A DNA stretch of 64,000 bases, from the NCBI RefSeq assembly GCF_900105055.1, contig NZ_FNTA01000004.1, positions 5,177,501-5,241,500 of the forward strand, written 5' to 3'. The notes below the pieces were generated by a model. That model was not told the origin of the DNA, made no database searches, and was given only the letters and a program-made list of their open reading frames with translations. Position 1 is the first letter of the stretch; each line of letters opens with the position of its first letter. Below are positions 1 through 7,164 of the stretch, in pieces. Source of the DNA: Amycolatopsis lurida (GTDB taxonomy: Bacteria; Actinomycetota; Actinomycetes; Mycobacteriales; Pseudonocardiaceae). The position numbers and the translations under genes were made by a program.

Positions 1-44
1 GGGGTGTGGGTGCAGCTCAACCTGTACGACCGCGACCTCTACAC

Positions 45-1304
45 GTGACCGAGACCCGGCGCGCGGGGCCGCTGTTCCTCGCGGTGGGCATCGTCGCGCT
101 CGAGTTCGCGGCGGCAGTCACCGGTTTCGTCGCTTCCAGCCTGCTGCCGATCGTCGCCGCCGATCTCGACGCGAGGAACGATCTCGGGCTCCTGATCGCC
201 GGCTCGACACTGGGGTTGTTCGTCGCGCTTCCCTTGGCGAGCCGCGTTCTCGGCAGGCTGGGGCCGCGCGGCACGCTCGCCGCCGGGATGGCCGCGTACC
301 TCGGCGGGCTGCTCCTGGCCGCGACGGCGAGGACGGCGTGGATGTTCGCCCTCGGCCAGTTCTCCGCCGGGCTGGCCAGCGGGCTGTTGGCGATTTTCGG
401 CATCAGCTCGGCGATCCGGCATCTCGACGACCGGTTGCGGATCCGCGTGGTCGCGGCGGCCTCGGCGATGTGGATCGTGCCCGCACTGGTCGGCCCGGCC
501 GCGACCCTCGGCCTGGAACAGCTCGTCGGCTGGCGGTGGACCCTGCTGGTCCCGGTGCCGTTCGTCCTTTTCGGACGATTGCTGGTCGTGCGCGCCGCCC
601 GCGGCGAACCGTCCACAGAGGACGGGCAGCGGCCGCTCGCGAAGACACTGACGGTACCGCTGGGAGCGGCGCTCGTCGTGTTCAGCGGGGGTTCCTGGCC
701 GCTCGCGCTCGCCGGGGCGGCGATCACCGTCGCCGGGATGATCGCGATCCTGCCGGCGGGGACCGCGCGGCTCCGGCCGGGAACCCCCGCCGCGCTCGGC
801 GCGATGGTGCTGTTCGCCATCGGTTATTTCGGCGCGGACAGTCTCATCACCGTGCTCCTGACGAGCGGGTTCGGGGTGAGCCTCGGGCAGGCGGCGATCG
901 TCCTGAGCGCCGCCCCGCTCGGCTGGGCGGTGACGAGCCTGGTGGCCGCCAAGTTCACGTCGGCCCGCTTTCCCGTCGTGGGCTTGGGCATGACCGCGCT
1001 CGGCACCGCCGTCTTGACCTTCGGCGGTTCGTTCGCCACGGCTCTCGCCGCCTGGGCCGTCGCCGGGATCGGCGTCGGACTCGCTTATCCCGGCCTGTAC
1101 ATCAGAGCCACCACCGCGGGTTCGAGCGGTTTCACCGCCGCGGAACTGGCGACCGCCGTCATCACCGCGGAATGCGTCGGGCAGCTGCTGGGCCGGGCCG
1201 TCGGTGGCGCGTTGAGCTCCTCCGGCACCGGCTTGTTCGCCTCGTACGCCCTTTTCGCGGCCTCGCTGGCGGCCGCCGCCTACGCCGCGGCCCGCCGGGA
1301 ATGA
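45..1304 (+). CDS. MFS family transporter
   Basis: Predicted major facilitator superfamily exporter in the cytoplasmic membrane. The protein is about 419 residues and almost entirely hydrophobic, with roughly 12 membrane segments separated by short loops. The first helix begins FLAVGIVALEFAAAVTGF, and the loop between helices 2 and 3 carries the basic, glycine-rich stretch SRVLGRLGPRG typical of MFS motif A. I chose the GTG at 45 because the downstream sequence TETRRAGPLF looks like a normal short cytoplasmic N-terminus. A GTG at 6 in the same frame is possible, and the upstream region is cut by the window edge, so no promoter or RBS can be judged. It converges on the DAHP synthase with a 1-nt gap. 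The substrate cannot be told from sequence; export of a product of the neighbouring biosynthetic genes is only an inference. Confidence 0.85.
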   Translation: MTETRRAGPLFLAVGIVALEFAAAVTGFVASSLLPIVAADLDARNDLGLLIAGSTLGLFVALPLASRVLGRLGPRGTLAAGMAAYLGGLLLAATARTAWMFALGQFSAGLASGLLAIFGISSAIRHLDDRLRIRVVAAASAMWIVPALVGPAATLGLEQLVGWRWTLLVPVPFVLFGRLLVVRAARGEPSTEDGQRPLAKTLTVPLGAALVVFSGGSWPLALAGAAITVAGMIAILPAGTARLRPGTPAALGAMVLFAIGYFGADSLITVLLTSGFGVSLGQAAIVLSAAPLGWAVTSLVAAKFTSARFPVVGLGMTALGTAVLTFGGSFATALAAWAVAGIGVGLAYPGLYIRATTAGSSGFTAAELATAVITAECVGQLLGRAVGGALSSSGTGLFASYALFAASLAAAAYAAARRE

Positions 1305-1305
1305 A

Positions 1306-2355
1306 TCAGCTGGCTCGAAGATGGCGCCACGGCTCGATCATCGAACGCCTGCCCATCAGCGTGCCCAGCGCGTCCAGCGCCTGCGACAGTTCCTGAAGAT
1401 CCTCGGTCACCAGCGCCTGCGGCCCGTCGCAGAGTGCCTCCTCCGGGTGCGGATGCACGTCCACGAGCACGCCGTCGGCGCCGACGGCGATCGCGGCCCG
1501 GCTCAGCGGCAGCACGAGATCACGGCGACCGCCGGAATGCGACGGGTCGATCATCACCGGCAGATGCGAAAGACGCTGGACCACCGGCACCGCCGACACG
1601 TCGAGCGTGTTGCGCGTCGAGGTCTCGAAGGTCCGGATCCCGCGCTCGCACAACACGATGTCGAGACAGCCGCGCTGCGCGATGTACTCGGCCGCCATCA
1701 GCCATTCCTCGATGGTGGAGTTCATCCCGCGTTTGAGCAGCACCGGTTTCCCGGCCCGGCCCGCCGCCTGCAGCAGCCCGAAGTTCTGCATGTTCCGGGT
1801 GCCGATCTGCAGCATGTCGGCGTACTCGGCGACCATGTCGACGTCGTGCGGCGCCACCACTTCGGTGACCACCGGGAGCCCGGTCTCTGCTCGGACGTCG
1901 GCCAGAATCCGGAGCCCGAGTTCCCCGAGCCCCTGGAAGGCGTACGGCGACGTCCTGGGCTTGAAGGCGCCGCCGCGGAGGAGAGTGGCACCCGCTTTCT
2001 TGGCCATCAGCGCGGCTTCGAGGGTCTGCTCCGGTGTCTCCACCGCGCACGGCCCGGCGACCAGGGTCGTGGTGTCCGGCCCGATCGACACCCCGCCGAC
2101 CACGACCGTCGACCGGCCTTCCGGCCGGTGTTCGCGGCTGACCAGCTTGTACTTCGCGGAAATCCGCGTCACCCGTGCGACGCCGGGGCGCCCGCTGAGA
2201 TTCAGGGTTTCGAACAGGTCGACATCGCCGATCAGCCCGATGATCGTCCTGCTCACCCCACGGCTGACGAAGGCGCTTCCACCGACGGATTCCACCTGGT
2301 CGACGATCGCCCACACCTCTTCGTCGGTGGCGTCCGGCGTCATCACGATGACCAT
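1306..2355 (-). CDS. aroF: 3-deoxy-7-phosphoheptulonate (DAHP) synthase, type I-beta with N-terminal FL regulatory domain
   Basis: Condenses phosphoenolpyruvate and erythrose-4-phosphate, the first step of the shikimate pathway. The start is fixed by the RBS GAGGAG about 9 nt before the ATG at 2355, giving MVIVM; frames open further upstream are non-coding extension. Residues 1-70 form a ferredoxin-like domain (SRGVSRTIIGLIGD) like the regulatory domain of the Thermotoga-type enzyme, where it confers aromatic amino-acid feedback. The catalytic barrel follows: AGPCAVE, LRGGAFKPRTSPYAFQG, QIGTRNMQN, LLKRG, CERGIRTFE and IDPSHSGG. The length of 349 aa is normal for the class. Actinomycetes usually rely on a type II DAHP synthase for primary metabolism, so a type I-beta copy beside an exporter and a hydroxylase suggests pathway-dedicated supply; this is inference. 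Confidence 0.93.
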   Translation of the reverse strand: MVIVMTPDATDEEVWAIVDQVESVGGSAFVSRGVSRTIIGLIGDVDLFETLNLSGRPGVARVTRISAKYKLVSREHRPEGRSTVVVGGVSIGPDTTTLVAGPCAVETPEQTLEAALMAKKAGATLLRGGAFKPRTSPYAFQGLGELGLRILADVRAETGLPVVTEVVAPHDVDMVAEYADMLQIGTRNMQNFGLLQAAGRAGKPVLLKRGMNSTIEEWLMAAEYIAQRGCLDIVLCERGIRTFETSTRNTLDVSAVPVVQRLSHLPVMIDPSHSGGRRDLVLPLSRAAIAVGADGVLVDVHPHPEEALCDGPQALVTEDLQELSQALDALGTLMGRRSMIEPWRHLRAS

Positions 2356-2566
2356 ATCCACGATCTCCTCTGGGTCGGCGGGCGAGCCTGAAGTTCTCCC
2401 GGCCCGACTCATGGTCTCCGTGCCGCCGGGCACCCCACGTCCTCAAACCTGCCGCAATCGGAGAGACGTCACGCCGTCGTCCGGCTGGGATCGTCGGAAC
2501 AGGTTCACGCGAGGACCGGTGTCCTCCCGCTACCAGCTCACCCGGTTCCACGGCTAGGAGGAAATG

Positions 2567-3748
2567 GTGTCGAACACCGAGAACCCGACTCGCGAACAGC
2601 TCGTCCAGCGGGCCACCGATCTGGTTCCGACGCTGCGGAAGCACGCGGCCTGGACGGAGGAGAACCGGCGGCTGCACGACGAGTCGATCGAGGCGATCAC
2701 CGAGGCCGGTCTCTTCCGGCTGCGGGTGCCCCAGCGGTACGGCGGCTACGAGGCCGACACCCGCACACTCGTCGAGGTCGCCGCGGAACTGGGCCGCGCC
2801 GACGCGTCCCCGGCCTGGACGACCGCGGTCAGCTGGATCACCAGCTGGATGACCGGTCTCTTCCCGGACGCGGTCCAGGACGAGGTCTTCTCCCGGCCCG
2901 ACATCCGGGTGTGCGGGACGCTCAGCCCGACGGCGATCGCCGGGCCCGCCGAGGGCGGCATCGTCGTCAACGGCAAATGGGGCTTCATCAGCGGCGCGCG
3001 GCACGCCCACTGGCAGGTCGTCATCGCGGTCCTCGTCGAGGAAGGCGCGGAGCCGTACCCGGTCATGGGCGTCGTCCCCATGACGGATCTGCTGATCGTC
3101 GACGACTGGACGACCAGTGGCCTGCGCGGCACCGGCAGCGTCAGCACGGTCGCCAAGGATCTGTTCATCCCGAGCGAGCGGATCATCAGCCTGCCGGCGG
3201 TCCTGCAGGGGCAGTACTCCTCGACGGCCAACGCCGGGCTGGAGATCTTCCGCGCACCCCTGCTCCCGGTCGCCGCGGCGTCGTCGGTCGGCAGTGTCCT
3301 CGGTCTCGGACGGGCCGCGAAGGAGCTGTTCCTCAAGCGCCTGCCGAACCGCAAGATCACTTACACCGCCTACGAAAGCCAGCGCGAAGCGCCGCTGACG
3401 CACCACCAGGTCGCCGACGCGACGCTGAAGCTGGACGAGGCCGAGTTCCACGCCACCCGGCTGACCTCGCTCGTCGACGGCAAGGCGGCCGACGGCACGC
3501 CGTGGAAGCTCGAAGAGCGCGTGCAGGCGCGCGCCGACATGGGCGCGACGGTGAAGCTGAGCAAGGAAGCCATCGACATCTTCGCCAACGCCAGCGGTGG
3601 GTCGTCGATCTTCTCCGACGTCCCGATCCAGCGCATCGTCCGCGACATCCAGGCGGTCAACCTGCACGCGCTCATGCACCCCGACACCAACAACGAGCTG
3701 TACGGGCGCGTGCTGTGCGGGCTCGAGCCGAACACCCTCTACATCTGA
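2567..3748 (+). CDS. acyl-CoA dehydrogenase-fold flavin-dependent hydroxylase
   Basis: Member of the acyl-CoA dehydrogenase-like superfamily, most like the two-component flavin monooxygenases (HsaA/NcnH type) that hydroxylate aromatic rings using reduced flavin from a separate reductase. The three-part fold is visible: a helical N-domain (LVPTLRKHAAWTEENRRL, VPQRYGGYEAD), a central beta domain (GGIVVNGKWGFISGARHAHW, GLRGTGSVSTVAKDLFIP) and a C-terminal helical domain ending with an alkyl-CoA-dehydrogenase-like SSIFSDVPIQRIVRDIQAVN. The catalytic Glu of true acyl-CoA dehydrogenases is not evident. AGGAGG (2556-2561) is only 2 nt from the ATG at 2564 and 5 nt from the GTG at 2567, so GTG is the better start. 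The SgcJ-like gene follows after 28 nt, probably in one operon, transcribed away from the DAHP synthase. No flavin reductase is nearby. Confidence 0.85.
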   Translation: MSNTENPTREQLVQRATDLVPTLRKHAAWTEENRRLHDESIEAITEAGLFRLRVPQRYGGYEADTRTLVEVAAELGRADASPAWTTAVSWITSWMTGLFPDAVQDEVFSRPDIRVCGTLSPTAIAGPAEGGIVVNGKWGFISGARHAHWQVVIAVLVEEGAEPYPVMGVVPMTDLLIVDDWTTSGLRGTGSVSTVAKDLFIPSERIISLPAVLQGQYSSTANAGLEIFRAPLLPVAAASSVGSVLGLGRAAKELFLKRLPNRKITYTAYESQREAPLTHHQVADATLKLDEAEFHATRLTSLVDGKAADGTPWKLEERVQARADMGATVKLSKEAIDIFANASGGSSIFSDVPIQRIVRDIQAVNLHALMHPDTNNELYGRVLCGLEPNTLYI

Positions 3749-3776
3749 CGCCCAGAGACCTCCAGGAAGGAAAGTC

Positions 3777-4193
3777 ATGACGACCACCGAAACCGCCAAG
3801 GTCACCGACGCGGACAAGGCGGCCATCGCGGCCCTCACCCAGAAGGTCATCGCCGCTTGGGCCTACCACGACGCGGACGCGTTCGCCGACGTCTTCACCG
3901 AGGACGGCACGATGATCCTCGCCGGCAGCTTCGCCAACGGGCGCGAAGAGATCCGGGCATTCCTCAAGGACGCTTACGCCACCAACTACAAGGGAACGCA
4001 GGTGACCGGCAAGCCCGTCAGCCTTCGCTTCCTCTCCGCGGACTCCGCGGTGCTGCTGACCCAGGGCGGCGTGCTGTACAAGGGCGAGTCCGAGGTCGCC
4101 GACCACAACGCGATCCGCGCCTCGTGGACCGTTGCCCGCCAGAACGGCGAGTGGCGTCTCGCCGCATACCAGAACACCCCGCGCGACAAGTGA
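3777..4193 (+). CDS. SgcJ/EcaC-family (NTF2-like, DUF4440) protein
   Basis: Small 138-residue protein of the SnoaL/NTF2-like superfamily. Visible family features are the N-terminal helix IAALTQKVIAAWAYHDADAFADVFTEDGTMI, the segment NGREEIRAFLKDAY, and the closing strands SWTVARQNGEWRLAAYQNTP. Relatives called SgcJ or EcaC accompany polyketide and other secondary-metabolite pathways, where they are thought to act as small-molecule-binding helpers or cyclase-like enzymes; the exact reaction is unknown. The start ATG at 3777 follows GGAAGGAAAG. It is the second gene of the hydroxylase operon and ends 6 nt before a strong hairpin terminator. Confidence 0.82.
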   Translation: MTTTETAKVTDADKAAIAALTQKVIAAWAYHDADAFADVFTEDGTMILAGSFANGREEIRAFLKDAYATNYKGTQVTGKPVSLRFLSADSAVLLTQGGVLYKGESEVADHNAIRASWTVARQNGEWRLAAYQNTPRDK

Positions 4194-4199
4194 TCGTCC

Positions 4200-4235
4200 G
4201 AAGAGGCCTGTCCTTCCCCGGGGACAGGCCTCTTC
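4200..4235. terminator. bidirectional hairpin terminator
   Basis: Perfect 14-bp stem, arms GAAGAGGCCTGTCC (4200-4213) and its complement (4222-4235), 8-nt loop. It lies between two convergent genes, the SgcJ-like gene and the TagC-like gene, and can serve both strands. There is no long U-tract on either side. Confidence 0.85.
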
Positions 4236-4241
4236 GATGTC

Positions 4242-5237
4242 TCAGTCGATGAGGACGTTCTTGTAGAAGAGGTTCGCGTAGCGATTGATGTTCTCCATGC
4301 TGCTGCGCGACCCGAAACCCATGTACAGCCGGGTCTCCCCGGCCAGGCTGCGGTAGATCCCGAGCCCCTCCGGCTCGCGGAACACCAGCGACTTCCCCGC
4401 CCTGGTCAGCGCGCGGCTCTTCACCGTGCCGGTGTTCATGTCGATGCACGTGACGTAGGAGTTGATGTCGGCGGGATCGGCGTGTCCTTCACCGTCCAAT
4501 GTGTACAGATACTGGCCGTAGATGGCGTACCCTTGGAAGGTCACCGGCACGGTGGACAGCGCGGGCTGAGCGAAATGCGCCAGTGGTGAGCTGAAGTTGC
4601 CCGCGGCGGCGGACGCGAGCGGGTAGACGCTGTAGAACATCTTCCCGCCTTCCTTGCGGCGTACCGCGATCCGCTTGTTGATCGGGTCGGTGGCGCAGGT
4701 GATCGTGTCGCTGCCGGTGAGGAACTTCTTCACCGACGGCGTGCCACCGTTGACGAACTTGAACCTCGCCAGCGCCGTCCCGCGGCCGGTGCCGGTCGGC
4801 CCGTCCGAGTCGCATTCCATCCAGATGTAGGAGTCGGTGCCCACCGGTTCGACGCCGATCGACACCCCGTGCCCGGCGTTGTTGAGATGCATCGAGCCCT
4901 GGATCTCGCCGGAGAAGTTGACCTGCGTGACACACAGGTCGTCCCCGGTCCCGCCGTTGCGGGCGTTCACGATGAAGATGCGCACATTCTGGTTGTCGAA
5001 GGTGAAGCCCTGCATCACGTGGTGCGACTCGTGCAGGATCTTGCTGCGGAACTCGTCGTAGGACGGCTGGGTGAGGTCGAACCGCTTGGACGCCGGCACC
5101 GCGGCCGAAGCCGGCCCGGCGAACACCGCGCCCGTGCCGAGCAGTGCCGTCGTCGCGGCGAGACCACCGCCGGCGCGCAGCAGCGAACGTCGGGAGAACG
5201 GGGATCGGGGAAGATCCGGGGGCACCTGCTCGGACAT
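4242..5237 (-). CDS. Tat-exported TagC-like / phage RBP-like beta-propeller protein
   Basis: Secreted protein of 331 residues. The N-terminus has a twin-arginine signal (SRRSLLRAGGGLAATTALLG) with an AGPASAA-type cleavage region near residue 45. The mature part begins FDLTQPSYDEFRSKILHESHHVMQGFTFD, which matches the start of proteins annotated 'teichoic acid biosynthesis protein C' and the propeller of phage P68 receptor-binding protein. Repeating motifs (QGFTFDNQNVRIFIVN, DLCVTQVNFSGEI, GVEPVGTDSYIWME) fit blades of a beta-propeller. Its role is likely binding of cell-surface or extracellular glycans; catalysis is not evident and the TagC label says little about biochemistry. It stands alone between a bidirectional terminator and the tRNA-Ala. 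Confidence 0.8.
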   Translation of the reverse strand: MSEQVPPDLPRSPFSRRSLLRAGGGLAATTALLGTGAVFAGPASAAVPASKRFDLTQPSYDEFRSKILHESHHVMQGFTFDNQNVRIFIVNARNGGTGDDLCVTQVNFSGEIQGSMHLNNAGHGVSIGVEPVGTDSYIWMECDSDGPTGTGRGTALARFKFVNGGTPSVKKFLTGSDTITCATDPINKRIAVRRKEGGKMFYSVYPLASAAAGNFSSPLAHFAQPALSTVPVTFQGYAIYGQYLYTLDGEGHADPADINSYVTCIDMNTGTVKSRALTRAGKSLVFREPEGLGIYRSLAGETRLYMGFGSRSSMENINRYANLFYKNVLID

Positions 5238-5322
5238 GAGCGCTCGCCTTCGTCGGGTTTCGGTCCGATCGAAGGTTGTTCACGCTCATACAAGATCCGT
5301 ACAACGCGGCAGTGCGGACAGC

Positions 5323-5357
5323 AAAAAGGCCCTTCCCATATCCCTGGAAAGGGCCTT
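5323..5357 (-). terminator. rho-independent terminator of tRNA-Ala
   Basis: On the minus strand the arms AAGGCCCTT (5357-5349) and AAGGGCCTT (5334-5326) form a 9-bp stem that can extend towards the loop, followed by five T residues (5327-5323). It begins 11 nt beyond the tRNA 3' end. It is the most classical intrinsic terminator in the window. Confidence 0.85.
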
Positions 5358-5367
5358 CGAACTGCTG

Positions 5368-5440
5368 TGGAGCTGAGGGGAATCGAACCCCTGACCTTCT
5401 CGATGCGAACGAGACGCGCTACCAACTGCGCTACAGCCCC
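5368..5440 (-). tRNA. tRNA-Ala (anticodon CGC)
   Basis: 73-nt cloverleaf read on the minus strand from 5440. The acceptor stem GGGGCTG pairs with CAGCTCC (one G-U), discriminator A. The anticodon stem TCTCG/CGAGA encloses loop TTCGCAT, giving CGC, which decodes GCG alanine codons. The T arm is GGGGTTCGATTCCCC. The 3' CCA is not encoded. A terminator follows directly. Confidence 0.96.
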
Positions 5441-5512
5441 TGGCGAATCTTGCCCCTCATTTGAGGCTCCATGAGCTTAGCAGTGGCTCACGGAGCCTCG
5501 AACGAGGGGGGG

Positions 5513-6331
5513 TCACTCTCCGGAGGCCCGGCGGAAAGGCCTGGTCCCGGGCTCGTCGAGCTCGTGGAAGGCCGGGTCCTCGTCGTCGAGGTCGACGACG
5601 ACGGCCTGGCGCCGGAGGCGGGACATCGGGGACGGCTTGCGCTCCACGACGGCCGGGCGTTCGGTGGCGACGACCTCGATGTCCTCGGGGGACTCACCGG
5701 ACTCGTGGATTTCGTCGTCGCCGACCGCCGGGCGGCGCGGGGCGCGGGTGCTGTTGAAGCGGGCGAGGCGGCGCTGCCGGATCTCGTTCTCGATGCGGAC
5801 CTGGCGGCGCAGGTACACGAGGTAGCCGATGAGGACGGCGTCGACGACACCGTTGGCCCACCAGACCGTCGGGGTCAGGAAGCCGGCGACGGCCGCGGTG
5901 GTGACCACCAGCACCAGGAGGGCGATGACGATCCGCTGCCGGAACGCGTATTTGGCGCGCGCGGCGATGTCCGCCGCCTCCGGGTCGAATCCGCCCCGGC
6001 CGGGCCGGTAGCCGGTGGCTTGGCGTTCTCTTTCGGGCCGGGCCGTGCGCGAGGGCTGGGGAAGCGGCTCGGCCTCCGGTGCCTCGTCTTCGAGGTCGGC
6101 GTCGAGCTCCGCCTCGAGTTCGGCCAGGTCGTCTTCTACCGATGGTTCCGTGTTTTCCGCCATCGCGAACTCCTCCGGTCCCTCGTGGCGTGTGCTCCCG
6201 CTCCGCACGACTCGCGCCGCCAAGGCCGAGTCCGTCGTCCGTGCGACCTGCTGGCGCTTGCGGGCGACCATGGGCACGAGAACGACGAGCCATGCCGCTG
6301 CGAGCGCGACGATGATCACCGAACTGGGCAT
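5513..6331 (-). CDS. glpR: GlpR/SepX-like membrane protein, divisome receptor of Glp
   Basis: Integral membrane protein of 272 residues. Residues 2-23 (SVIIVALAAAWLVVLVPMVA) form one membrane segment. A long acidic, proline-rich cytoplasmic linker follows (LAELEAELDADLEDEAPEAE). Two more segments lie around residues 133-172 (IVIALLVLVVTTAAVAGFL and VVDAVLIGYLVYLRRQ), then an acidic tail. Topology and gene order, downstream of a MoeA-like gene and a RimJ-like gene, match GlpR of Corynebacteriales and SepX of Streptomyces. These are known to recruit or organise the divisome with FtsZ and the gephyrin-like Glp. The functional assignment rests mainly on synteny and topology. A 161-nt gap to rimJ may hold its own promoter. 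Confidence 0.82.
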   Translation of the reverse strand: MPSSVIIVALAAAWLVVLVPMVARKRQQVARTTDSALAARVVRSGSTRHEGPEEFAMAENTEPSVEDDLAELEAELDADLEDEAPEAEPLPQPSRTARPERERQATGYRPGRGGFDPEAADIAARAKYAFRQRIVIALLVLVVTTAAVAGFLTPTVWWANGVVDAVLIGYLVYLRRQVRIENEIRQRRLARFNSTRAPRRPAVGDDEIHESGESPEDIEVVATERPAVVERKPSPMSRLRRQAVVVDLDDEDPAFHELDEPGTRPFRRASGE

Positions 6332-6492
6332 CTCCCGTCACCTCCCCCGATCCACTGCTGTAGTCACGCTAGCCACAACAGTCACACACGCCGCGCAGAC
6401 TCGCCGGTTTCGATCACGGAAAATGCATCACCAAATTAGGTGAATCTCACAGCTTGTGGTAACGCGGTCACCGGAACGACCCGGTGACGGGG

Positions 6493-7164
6493 TCAAACGC
6501 GCTCCGCGAGGCCCTTCGCGACGAGCCGTGAGACCAGTCCGTCACCGGTCTCCTCCTTGGTGACGGCGTAGCAGAAATGGTCCCGCCAGCCGCCGGCGAC
6601 ATCGAGATAGCGCTCGAAAAGACCCTCTTGCCGATAGCCCGCTTTGGCGAGAACCCGCAGGCTGGGGGTGTTTTCGGGGCGGACGGTCGCCTCCAGCCGG
6701 TGCAGCCCGCCGAAGTCGAAGACATGGTCGGTGACGAGGGCGACGGCGCCGGTGGCGACACCGCCGCGGACGATGTCCGACGACACCCAGTAGCCGATCC
6801 AGGCGGATCGGAGCGACGCCCGGATGACGTTACCCACAGTGATCTGTCCGGCGAAGCGTCCATCCACCGTGATGGTGAACGGGAGGCATTGCCCGCGCCT
6901 GGCGAGGCCGCGCAAGGCCAGCCACTGGGACGGCCACGACCAGTACGCATTGCGATCCGGCCACGGTCCGACGCCGGTCGGTTCCCACATTTCGAGGTGT
7001 TCGCGATCCCGCAGCCGGACGCGGCTCCAGTCGCCGGCGTCCCGCAACCGGACCGGCCGGACGGCGAGGATCCCGGCGGGCACCCGGAGCGGGCCCAGCT
7101 TCGCGGGCCACCCCGGATGCCTGCTCTCGATCGGATACGCGACGCCGGAAATCGGTGCGCCCAT
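6493..7164 (-). CDS. rimJ: RimJ/RimL-type GNAT N-acetyltransferase
   Basis: GNAT acetyltransferase of 223 residues using acetyl-CoA. The core is visible as RPVRLRDAGDWSRVRLRDREHL near residue 37, FAGQITVGNVIRASLRSAWIGYWV in the middle and the acetyl-CoA loop region VRGGVATGAVALVTDHVF, then LHRLEATVRPENTPSLRVLAKAGYRQEGLFERYL, the RimJ/RimL hallmark. Its ATG overlaps the TAA of the upstream glp gene by one base (TAATG), so translation is probably coupled. Position between glp and glpR is conserved in mycobacteria. The substrate is unknown; acetylation of a ribosomal or divisome protein is speculation. Confidence 0.9.
   Translation of the reverse strand: MGAPISGVAYPIESRHPGWPAKLGPLRVPAGILAVRPVRLRDAGDWSRVRLRDREHLEMWEPTGVGPWPDRNAYWSWPSQWLALRGLARRGQCLPFTITVDGRFAGQITVGNVIRASLRSAWIGYWVSSDIVRGGVATGAVALVTDHVFDFGGLHRLEATVRPENTPSLRVLAKAGYRQEGLFERYLDVAGGWRDHFCYAVTKEETGDGLVSRLVAKGLAERV

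Noticed and set aside
1520..3850. Long open frames opposite real genes, for example 776 codons on the minus strand here and 716 codons at 45946-48096
   Set aside because: They are arginine/proline/alanine-rich shadow frames produced by high third-position GC; no domain is recognisable and clear conserved genes lie on the other strand or frame.
4242..5237. Teichoic acid synthesis role for the TagC-like protein
   Set aside because: The annotation tradition is weak, the protein is Tat-exported and no wall-teichoic-acid genes are nearby, so only a propeller/receptor-like fold is claimed.
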